Source of the DNA: CBFHSD01 sp965658375 | GTDB taxonomy: Bacteria; Bacteroidota; Bacteroidia; Flavobacteriales_G; Salibacteraceae | Assembly (NCBI GenBank): GCA_965658375.1 | Contig: CBFHSD010000073.1 | Coordinates: forward strand, 1-8,043 | Direction: 5' to 3' | Length of the DNA stretch: 8,043 bases | In this document: positions 1-5,984 of the stretch, piece after piece | Numbering within the stretch: the first letter of the stretch is position 1 | Layout of the letters: each line of letters begins with the position of its first letter | Program-made: the position numbers and the translations under genes | Notes under the pieces: model-generated | Database searches by the model: none | What the model was told of the DNA's origin: nothing | Seen by the model: only the letters and a program-made list of their open reading frames with translations

Positions 1-280
1 TCTTTATCAACTGCTCTGTATAAATATCTCCACTCACCCTTTACCTTAATATAGGTTTCATCTAGTCTCCACCTTTTCCCAACTATTTTTTTCTGTTTCT
101 GAATTGTTGTTCTACAAGGGGTGTGAATTTGAATGCCCAACGTTGAACAGAAGCATGACCCACTTTGACTCCTATGATAGATAAAAGTTCTTCTCCATCT
201 GTATAGCTTAGATTAAACCTTAATTTGAAATAAACAGCTTGTAATATGATTGCTTTAGGAAAACAGTGACTTTTGAACAT
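1..280 (-). pseudogene. IS6-family DDE transposase, N-terminal part, with a -1 frame break at A7
   Basis: The product would cut and join IS ends by DDE chemistry. The first frame starts at ATG 280 and gives 65 residues with the IS6 N-terminal helix-turn-helix pattern (MFKSHCFP start, LSYTDGEELL, VGHASVQRWAFKFTP). It ends at TAG 85-83. The -1 frame then continues without a gap: IVGKRWRLDETYIKVKGEW and LYRAVDK, up to the left edge. This carries the first catalytic Asp in the family's hallmark W-R-x-D-E-T-Y-x-K-V segment. The switch falls on seven A's read as A AAA AAA in the zero frame, with TAG directly after. That phase is the classic slippery arrangement for programmed -1 frameshifting, but a one-base deletion or a sequencing error gives the same picture. 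Most IS6 transposases use one continuous frame, so decay is the default reading. The catalytic second half is outside the window. Confidence 0.88.
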
Positions 281-323
281 CTTTTTGTTGTAAATATAAA
301 AAATTGATTTTTTTATTACATTA

Positions 324-337
324 GTTGCGACAAAGCT
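324..337 (-). repeat. Putative terminal inverted repeat of the IS6-family element
   Basis: Read 5'->3' on the minus strand this is agctttgtcgcaac, similar to the IS6-family end recalled as GGCTTTGTxGCAA apart from the first base. It lies just upstream of the transposase start codon, where a terminus is expected. The matching repeat at the other end is not in the window, so the assignment cannot be confirmed here. Confidence 0.5.
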
Positions 338-350
338 GTTAGTTCATTAA

Positions 351-882
351 GTTCTTTGTAATCAGTGGGGAGATAATTTGCATAGGTTTATTGATGCTAG
401 TGAAAAACTTGGATACATTGTAACCGCTAATTCAGATGAAAACGGGTACTTGAACTATTTTAAGAAACAAGAATTCAGCAATTATCTGACTTTAAGTTTA
501 CTGAAAATAAAGGAAAAATTGTATCTACCGCACGAATAGGGCTGCAATATGAACACAACTCGAAGAGTGCTAAAATGAAGTTTTGTTTTGCTACTAATGA
601 CTATAATAAGGTAAAAATATCTGATAAAAAAATAGAGAGCTATATAATTAAAAAGTACAGGGTTTTTTATCGATAGATAATTTCGAAGCGCTCATTAGTA
701 AATTAAGGCCTGATAAAGTTAATGGCTCTAAAGAAAAATTTTTTTGTAGTAGGGCTAATGATGTTAAAAAGAAAAAAAATTTCTATGATCTACATGATAT
801 GTTTGAAGAATATGTCAAATTATTATATGAAGATCTAAGTAAAATTAATGACAAAGTTTGGCGAGAATTTAGCCAAAGTTAA
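351..882 (+). pseudogene. Broken gene of unknown function, 5'-truncated with two frameshifts
   Basis: Three successive frames join into one protein-like sequence. Frame one is open from 351 to the TAG at 537-539 and contains HRFIDASEKLGYIVTANSDE. Frame two is open from 464 to the TAG at 674-676 and contains FTENKGKIVSTARIGLQYE and MKFCFATNDYNKVKISDKK. Frame three takes over near the T6 run at 663-668 and ends at TAA 880-882, with LSIDNFEALISKLRPDKVNG, FYDLHDMFEEYVKLLYEDL and a C-terminal WREFSQS. The first switch lies between 464 and 487. No start codon is visible before the IS boundary, so the gene was probably cut at its 5' end by the insertion. I do not recognise the family. The C-terminal half is Lys-rich and looks helical. 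The composition is as AT-rich as the downstream cassette. Confidence 0.6.
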
Positions 883-887
883 ATCTT
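857..887 (+). promoter_or_regulatory. Candidate Bacteroidota-type promoter for the five-gene array
   Basis: A TTTG at 857-860 is followed, after exactly 19 bases, by TAAATCTT at 880-887. The phylum's consensus is TTTG-N19-TAnnTTTG, so the second box has two mismatches. Transcription would start near 893 and leave a leader of about 30 bases before the ATG at 923. It overlaps the end of the upstream gene remnant. It is a pattern match only; AT-rich DNA gives many such hits. Confidence 0.3.
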
Positions 888-922
888 TATAGAAGTCTGT
901 TAACTTAAGTAAATAAATAAAA

Positions 923-1942
923 ATGGGAAGAGATTACACAAAGTATAACTTAGAAGGTTTAGGAGAAAACCTTAATAAAAGACAATTGGTTTTTACCATT
1001 GTAAAGGATTGGGCGACTAAGAACAAGCCTTCTTTAGAAGAAATTCAAACTGCATTTCCTGATGAAGTACAAGGTGGTAAAGGCTTTATTGCAAAAGAAA
1101 GTGAAGTGAAAGACGCTAAGCGTTTTAACATGAAAGAACCATTGAGTATTAAAAATGGCTTGCATGTAGTGGTGTCTAACCAATGGGGAAGCAAAAATAT
1201 TGATGGATTATTAAGCTTAGCAAATGGATTAGGATATACTATTCTAAAAGTAAATAAAAAAGAAAATACTGAAAAACCAACTGGTTCTTCAGCTTCAGCT
1301 TCTTTTGATATTACTCAATTATCTATGAGGGATTTCAAAAAACTCATTACAACGACTGAAGATAAAGCAGCATTGGAGGCAAGTTTGTTAAAACAAGCAG
1401 AATTCAATATCGACTTTTGGTCTTATCTTTTAATGTACGATTATATCGTAAATGAAGGAGCGATGGAACTTTCAGGAAAACTGATGGATGATGCAGCTGA
1501 TGCGTTCTTGATTGAATGGTATGAAATCCATGAGGAACAAGAGCCTTTAGCTCAGTTTGTTTTAGATAAATTAGAATTGGATTTTGAAGAAGTGCAGACA
1601 GACAATGAAAAGAGAATACTCTTTAATGCCTCTTTTGGGTCTTATCTGTATTTCAGTTTAAAAGAGTTCGCTACTGTTGAGGACATCGAGGAATCAGATT
1701 TGGCGGGTTATCTGGCTTCTCATGACCACACCTTACTCAGAGATGGAGAAGACGTTTTTGATAGTCATGGTGTAGGTGACGATTGGCTTGTAACCCTTGG
1801 AGATGAATGGCTCATGTATTGTGGTTTTGATAGCAGTGACTACGAAGGAGAATGTGGCGTGCATCTAGTAAATACCGAGTGGCAAGAGTTCTCTATTGAC
1901 TATAATCGCATGGCTGAAGATATAATAGCTCAATTTGCATAG
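923..1942 (+). CDS. Acidic two-part protein of unknown function, first gene of the array
   Basis: 339 residues. I do not recognise a named family. Residues 1-110 form a compact basic/mixed domain (KRQLVFTIVKDW, SLEEIQTAFPDEVQG, DAKRFNMKEPL, VVVSNQWG, NIDGLLSLANGLGYTI). From memory, similar N-terminal stretches occur in uncharacterised Bacteroidota proteins, and the pattern suggests a small winged-helix-like or nucleic-acid-binding fold; this is a guess. A Lys/Thr/Ser/Ala-rich linker (about 108-127) leads to an acidic C-terminal part (about 128-339) with helical segments and a Gly/Asp-rich stretch around residues 275-315 (DSHGVGDDW, GFDSSDYEGECG). There is no signal peptide or membrane segment, so it is probably cytoplasmic. 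The ATG at 923 is the first in frame, after an A-rich leader without a clear ribosome site. The next gene starts 23 bases downstream, which suggests co-transcription. Confidence 0.85.
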   Translation: MGRDYTKYNLEGLGENLNKRQLVFTIVKDWATKNKPSLEEIQTAFPDEVQGGKGFIAKESEVKDAKRFNMKEPLSIKNGLHVVVSNQWGSKNIDGLLSLANGLGYTILKVNKKENTEKPTGSSASASFDITQLSMRDFKKLITTTEDKAALEASLLKQAEFNIDFWSYLLMYDYIVNEGAMELSGKLMDDAADAFLIEWYEIHEEQEPLAQFVLDKLELDFEEVQTDNEKRILFNASFGSYLYFSLKEFATVEDIEESDLAGYLASHDHTLLRDGEDVFDSHGVGDDWLVTLGDEWLMYCGFDSSDYEGECGVHLVNTEWQEFSIDYNRMAEDIIAQFA

Positions 1943-1965
1943 TTGATAATGATTACATTCCATCA

Positions 1966-2415
1966 ATGAAATTACTCTACATAGATTTAGATGGTGTTGT
2001 GGCAGACTTTGTGTCTGCCATGAACACTCATCCTAAAAAAGAGATTTCACCTTATGATAAGCACCCAGATACTATACCCCACATTTTTAGAGATTTAAAA
2101 CCAATAAAAGGTGCTATAAAAGCCGTAAATAGACTATTAGAATCCTCTATTTACGAAGTGTATTTTTTATCTACAGCACCTTGGGGAAATCCATCGGCTT
2201 GGACCGATAAACGCCTTTGGATTGAAGAACAATTTGGCGATAAAATAAACAGAAGACTCATCTTAACGCATCGTAAAGATTTAGTCAAAGGAGATATACT
2301 CATTGATGATAGGCCCAATAATGGCGCGAAATATTTTGAAGGAGAATGGATACAATTTGGTTCTAAAATATACCCTAATTGGCAAACAATTTTACAATAT
2401 TTAAAACCGATATAA
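1966..2415 (+). CDS. 5'(3')-deoxyribonucleotidase family protein (HAD superfamily, NT5C type)
   Basis: 149 residues, cytoplasmic. The family removes the phosphate from (deoxy)nucleoside monophosphates, preferentially pyrimidine dNMPs, with Mg2+. HAD motif I is at the N-terminus: D7-L-D9-G-V-V-A-D-F, with D7 the nucleophile and D9 the acid/base. The motif II Ser/Thr lies in FLSTAPW (S69/T70), the motif III Lys is probably K104 (THRKDLVKGD), and motif IV is DILIDDRPNNG with D110, D114 and D115. All catalytic positions appear present. The length is somewhat shorter than the mammalian NT5C enzymes (about 200 aa), as expected for compact bacterial members. The stop TAA overlaps the next start codon by one base (TAATG), pointing to translational coupling. 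Substrate preference cannot be read from the sequence. Its place beside a nuclease gene suggests it may act on released dNMPs. Confidence 0.85.
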   Translation: MKLLYIDLDGVVADFVSAMNTHPKKEISPYDKHPDTIPHIFRDLKPIKGAIKAVNRLLESSIYEVYFLSTAPWGNPSAWTDKRLWIEEQFGDKINRRLILTHRKDLVKGDILIDDRPNNGAKYFEGEWIQFGSKIYPNWQTILQYLKPI

Positions 2416-2972
2416 TGAATAAAAATAAAACAAAAGATGACATTAATAATGAGGAAAATCTAAAAGAAATTTTATTTCATGATTATCAAATAATAAAACA
2501 AATGAAAACTCCTGAAGGTAACAAGATTAAATTACTTTCTACTTTGTTCTCTATAAATCCTAATAGTTGGCGTGTTGTTGGAATTACTCATGCAGCATTA
2601 GAGGTATTTAAAAAACATAAATATAAAAAGGTTGCACGTATGGGAATTAATAGAGCTCATATAAAGCAGAGACATCTTTTTTACAAAGATTTACTAAACT
2701 CTGAAATACCTAATAAAGAATATTTTTGGAAAGAATATTTTAATAATGACATGACAGTGCTTTCAACGTCTTCAGAAAACATGAAAAATAACTCTTCATT
2801 AGTAGAAAATGTTATACATGTGCCTAACGATGAACGAGAACTTTTTAGGACTTCAGGTTATGCATGGAAACATAAAGAAGCCGAAGAAAATTTCTTAAAA
2901 GAGATTTATTTAAAATTAAAAAATAATGAAACCTTACAATATTTAAATCAAAATAACGATTTTTTAGTGTAA
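2415..2972 (+). CDS. Hypothetical protein, 185 aa, translationally coupled to the nucleotidase
   Basis: The frame is open from an earlier ATG at 2379, but that would place twelve extra residues inside the nucleotidase gene. The ATG at 2415 overlaps the upstream stop as TAATG and gives a normal Lys/Asn-rich start, so I chose it. I do not recognise the family. The core has a well-packed segment WRVVGITHAALEVFKKHKY (52-70), a basic stretch KKVARMGINRAHIKQRHLFY (71-90), an aromatic-rich FWKEYFNNDMTVL (104-116), and a C-terminal part with VPNDERELF and SGYAWKHKEAEENFLKEIY (136-165). Conserved-looking His, Arg and Trp residues are scattered through it, but no named catalytic motif is evident. There is no signal peptide or membrane segment. 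The next gene starts 11 bases after its stop, so it belongs to the same transcript. Confidence 0.8.
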   Translation: MNKNKTKDDINNEENLKEILFHDYQIIKQMKTPEGNKIKLLSTLFSINPNSWRVVGITHAALEVFKKHKYKKVARMGINRAHIKQRHLFYKDLLNSEIPNKEYFWKEYFNNDMTVLSTSSENMKNNSSLVENVIHVPNDERELFRTSGYAWKHKEAEENFLKEIYLKLKNNETLQYLNQNNDFLV

Positions 2973-2983
2973 AAATGTAATCT

Positions 2984-4981
2984 ATGAAAGCACTTTCAAA
3001 ATCACGATTTAAGCAAGGATTAGAATGCCCTAATAAGGTTTATTTTTCGAATAATAGACAAGTATTTCATAATATAAAAAATGAAGATTCATTTTTACAA
3101 GCCTTAGCATTTGGTGGTTTTCAGGTAGAGGAATATGCTCGGTTACAATATCCAGGTGGTGTTTTGATTGAAGATCTAGAGGATAAAGAAAACTACGATT
3201 ACCAAGATTTAGCAAATCGAACTTCCGAGCTATTAAAACAAGAAAATGTAATAATCTATGAAGCTGCTTTTTATATCGATGATTTATTTATTAGGACAGA
3301 TGTTCTTGTTAAAAAGGGCAATCATATACAGCTCATAGAAGTTAAGGCAAAATCTCTTGACCCAAGCCAGCCTTATAATTTTGTAGGAAAGTCAAAGAAA
3401 TTAGTGAGCAGCTGGAAGCCCTATCTTTTTGATTTGGCTTTTCAAACTTATGTCACACAACGATGTTTACCTACTCATACAATTACTCCTTATTTATGTT
3501 TGGTTGATAAAACAAAATCTGCGACTGTAGATGGGTTAAACCAGTTTTTTAGAGTAGAAAAAGATGTGAATAGTAGAACAGGAGTGAGAAAAACATTTAA
3601 GCAGTTGAGTCAACTAGGTGAAAATATATTACACCAAGAAAACTTATCTGATGTGGTTTCAAAAATTCATAATGGAGATTATAAGTATTATGATAATTTA
3701 AACTTTCACGAGGCAGTTAAATTATTGTCAGAAATTAGAATGCAAAATTATTATCCAAACTGGCCTACTCAATTTTCGGCTTGTAAAAAATGTGAATTTA
3801 AAAAAGATGAGAGTTTGGATGGTAAGAAAAAACAATCTGGTTTTGAATATTGTTTTAAAAAGCAATACCAATGGACCGATCAGGATTTTAAAAAATCCAA
3901 TATTTTTAATGTTTGGGATTTAAAGGACCCAAAGTTAATGAGGCAAGGATTATTGTTTAAATCACAGCTCACACCAGAAGACATTAAATACAAAGAGGCG
4001 GCTGGCAAACTTGATCGAACAGAGCGCCAATGGTTGCAAATCGAAAAAGAACGCGATAATGACTTTACGGAGTTTGTTGATATAAAAGGTTTAAAAGACG
4101 AAATGAATACTTGGGTATATCCACTTCATTTTATAGATTTCGAGACCTCTACTGTACCACTTCCGTTTCATACGGGTCGTAAACCTTATGAGCAAATAGC
4201 CTTTCAGTTTTCACATCATATTTATCATGAAGATGGCCGGATAGAACATGCAAACGAATATATTAATACTACCGCTGGCGAGTTTCCAAATTTTGAATTC
4301 ATTGAACATTTGCAGAGAGCACTATCAAATGATGAAGGAACAATTTTTAAATTTGCGACTCATGAAAATACAATACTCAATGCTATTAGAGCACAATTAA
4401 AGGCCAGTAATGCCCCAAACCAAGAATCGCTAGTTTCATTTATAGAATCAATTAGTCATAATACAAAAGACAATCCAGACAAATGGACAGTGCCACCAAG
4501 AAAATTGAATAAGGGTACTCGAGATATGGTAGATCTTTGTAAGGTTGTTGTTAATTACTACTACAATCCTCATACTTTTGGCTCAAATTCAATCAAAAAA
4601 GTGCTCCCTGCCGTATTAAAGTCGAGCCAGCTTGTTCAAGATAAATACAGTAGACCCATTGGAGAGATTTCGGTAAGCAGTAAAAATCTCCCGGAAAATC
4701 ATGTTTGGTTAACCAAGCAACAGAACAAAATCATCAGTCCTTACAAAACTTTGCCTCCAGTTTATGACAATTTAAGTCAAGAGGAAATTGAAACTAGATT
4801 GTCTAACATTGATAATATTGATGACGGAGGTGCTGCCCTAACAGCCTATGGTAAAATACAATATACCGATATGACTGAAAAGGAAAGAGAAGACATATCA
4901 GATGCGTTAAAACGCTATTGCGAGCTAGATACTTTGGCGATGGTCATGATTTATGAACATTTAAAATCTTTAGTGAAATGA
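2984..4981 (+). CDS. DUF2779 protein: Cas4/RecB-like Fe-S nuclease fused to a DnaQ-like DEDD exonuclease
   Basis: 665 residues, cytoplasmic, probably a DNA nuclease. The N-terminus LSKSRFKQGLECPNKVYF (4-21) is the start typical of DUF2779 and Cas4-like proteins. A PD-(D/E)XK core follows: E93, D106 (FIRTDVL), and E119-V-K121 (IEVKAK), with Q154-x-Y156 as a possible QxxY-type element. C15 together with C267, C270 and C290 matches the one-plus-three cysteine pattern that holds a 4Fe-4S cluster in Cas4 and AddB nucleases. The C-terminal part is the DUF2779 RNase H-like/exonuclease region: HFIDFET gives D385 and E387 (Exo I), THENTILN gives E461 (Exo II-like, with Glu where Asp is usual), D514/D517 lie in TRDMVDLC, and Y645-C-E-L-D649 is the Exo III YxxxD motif. 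Both active sites look intact. No family member's function is well established to my knowledge. Its ATG overlaps nothing; its TGA overlaps the next gene's start as ATGA. Confidence 0.88.
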   Translation: MKALSKSRFKQGLECPNKVYFSNNRQVFHNIKNEDSFLQALAFGGFQVEEYARLQYPGGVLIEDLEDKENYDYQDLANRTSELLKQENVIIYEAAFYIDDLFIRTDVLVKKGNHIQLIEVKAKSLDPSQPYNFVGKSKKLVSSWKPYLFDLAFQTYVTQRCLPTHTITPYLCLVDKTKSATVDGLNQFFRVEKDVNSRTGVRKTFKQLSQLGENILHQENLSDVVSKIHNGDYKYYDNLNFHEAVKLLSEIRMQNYYPNWPTQFSACKKCEFKKDESLDGKKKQSGFEYCFKKQYQWTDQDFKKSNIFNVWDLKDPKLMRQGLLFKSQLTPEDIKYKEAAGKLDRTERQWLQIEKERDNDFTEFVDIKGLKDEMNTWVYPLHFIDFETSTVPLPFHTGRKPYEQIAFQFSHHIYHEDGRIEHANEYINTTAGEFPNFEFIEHLQRALSNDEGTIFKFATHENTILNAIRAQLKASNAPNQESLVSFIESISHNTKDNPDKWTVPPRKLNKGTRDMVDLCKVVVNYYYNPHTFGSNSIKKVLPAVLKSSQLVQDKYSRPIGEISVSSKNLPENHVWLTKQQNKIISPYKTLPPVYDNLSQEEIETRLSNIDNIDDGGAALTAYGKIQYTDMTEKEREDISDALKRYCELDTLAMVMIYEHLKSLVK

Positions 4982-5334
4982 ATTTAGAAATTGAATTACC
5001 TATATTTATAACACCATTTATGAAAAAATGGCTATGGCAATATAAGTTAGAAACAATAAAAGATATTACAACTTTAGGATTATTTTATTGGGAATTCAGA
5101 CCAAACAGACGCAAACCTGAAAAACCAAGAAGAATTCCAAGAGTTGGAGAAGCCTGCAAGCTCATAGAATCAAGTTTTAATAGAAGTATCTATTTCTTTG
5201 AAATTGATGCTAGAACTTTGCATGTGTATGAGAGTTCGGGATTCAGCTTGGCTGGGTCAAACGTAGCAAAAGAGTATATTTTTGAAGGTGAAAAATTTAT
5301 AAAAAAAAATACTTTAATGAATTATATAAGTTAA
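4978..5334 (+). CDS. Small hypothetical protein, 118 aa, last gene of the array
   Basis: I do not recognise this protein. It starts at an ATG that overlaps the TGA of the DUF2779 gene (ATGA), a four-base overlap typical of coupled translation, so it is probably made together with the nuclease. The first 40 residues are hydrophobic and aromatic (LPIFITPFMKKWLWQY, LGLFYWEF). A very basic Pro-rich link follows (RPNRRKPEKPRRIPR, 41-55), then a mixed alpha/beta-looking part (IYFFEIDARTLHVYESSGF) and a Lys-rich C-terminus. The basic link could contact nucleic acid or an acidic partner such as the first gene's product, but that is a guess. There is no clear signal peptide or membrane helix. Confidence 0.72.
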   Translation: MNLEIELPIFITPFMKKWLWQYKLETIKDITTLGLFYWEFRPNRRKPEKPRRIPRVGEACKLIESSFNRSIYFFEIDARTLHVYESSGFSLAGSNVAKEYIFEGEKFIKKNTLMNYIS

Positions 5335-5357
5335 ACTCTATAAAAGTAATCTTATTA

Positions 5358-5383
5358 AACTTCCTTTTAAATTGAGGAAAGTT
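5358..5383. terminator. Weak imperfect hairpin between convergent genes
   Basis: aacttcc and ggaaagtt form an imperfect stem with one bulged base around an 11-base loop. It sits 24 bases after the last array gene and ahead of the end of the minus-strand CBM20-like gene, where a bidirectional terminator would be useful. No good T-run follows on either strand, so the call is weak. The rest of 5335-5441 is plain AT-rich spacer with no further structure that I can see. Confidence 0.22.
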
Positions 5384-5441
5384 ATATCACCGTTTCCAAG
5401 TTTACTCATAATTACACAATGTATTCTCTAAAATATAAATT

Positions 5442-5939
5442 TTAAATAATTACATTGTTACACTTTCCAGGTCCCCCCATTAGTATACAACAGATTATCT
5501 TTTTTAACGTCTTTAAGACACGCTTTACAATTGAACACCTATTCTTCGGGTTTTTATATTGTACTCTACACATCGTAGAAAAATCTACATGACAAACTTC
5601 CCAACTGAAAATCTCTATCTCAAAAGTGTCGCAAAGACAAAGGGTGTACGTTTTATTGGGTATATAGGTTCCATTGCTGCTCCCTTCAACTGATGAAAAT
5701 GATCTTTGAGTGAATTTATATTCAAACGTATTCTGGGTAACTTTCACGATATATTCGTTGCCCACTTTCTGCAGCATGTATGCTGAATCTGCAGGATCTC
5801 AACTGTTAAAACTACCAACGATATATAGCGATGCATTTACCAGAGTGTAGGCAGGAATACTTGAAACTTTGAAGACCACAGCAAAACTGGCTTGTGCTGC
5901 GAGGAGAAATCCAAAGAGTATGAATCCGCAAAACCTCAT
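5442..5939 (-). pseudogene. Secreted CBM20-like starch-binding-fold protein, with in-frame TGA and lost 3' part
   Basis: From ATG 5939 the frame runs 165 codons with one internal TGA at codon 47 (5801-5799). Residues 1-20 form a Sec signal peptide (MRFCGFILFGFLLAAQ, cleaved near ASFA). Residues 21-114 read as a CBM20-like beta-sandwich: VFKVSSIPAYT, then LYIVGSFNS-stop-DPADSAYMLQKV, then FEYKFTQRSFSSVEG, IPNKTYT and TFEIEIFSWE. The stop falls where the family has Trp (GxFNxWxP), so TGG changed to TGA, a single transition. In Bacteroidota such modules usually precede an esterase or another domain. Here, after residue 114 (about 5597), the sequence turns Cys- and Lys-rich, loses family resemblance and ends at 5442, so the 3' part has probably been replaced. 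An in-frame ATG at 5978 would add 13 residues but gives a poorer signal peptide. It lies 45 bases behind the CoA-transferase gene and was probably co-transcribed. Confidence 0.75.
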
Positions 5940-5984
5940 TTTGGAAAGCTCATTTTGTATGCCTGCTTCTCTCTTCATGAGCCA

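Larger units (their letters stand above)
1..337 (-). mobile_element. IS6-family insertion sequence, partial (transposase-proximal end)
   Basis: This is the right-hand end of an IS6-family element that runs off the left edge of the window. The call rests on the transposase remnant at 1-280 and on a terminal sequence at 324-337. Read inward on the minus strand, that terminus is agctttgtcgcaac, close to the family's GGC-T-x-TGTTGCAA type of inverted repeat. The 56 bases between terminus and transposase start fit the short leaders of this family. The family usually makes 8-bp target duplications, so 338-345 (gttagttc) would be one copy; the other lies outside the window. The element abuts a gene remnant that has no start codon, so it may have helped to break that gene. 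The exact boundary is uncertain by one or two bases. Confidence 0.8.

Noticed and set aside
2379..2414. Earlier ATG giving a 197-residue version of the 185-residue protein
   Set aside because: The extra twelve codons lie inside the end of the nucleotidase gene, and the TAATG overlap at 2415 is a better start.
3030..3215. Minus-strand open frame inside the DUF2779 gene
   Set aside because: It lies within a well-supported coding region and has no features of its own.
2984..4981. Calling the Fe-S nuclease a CRISPR Cas4
   Set aside because: No CRISPR repeats or other cas genes are in the window, and the C-terminal DUF2779 exonuclease part is not found in Cas4.
5799..5801. TGA read as tryptophan (altered code or recoding)
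   Set aside because: Other genes in the window end at TGA and use TGG for Trp, and the neighbouring gene has an in-frame TAA that such recoding would not explain.
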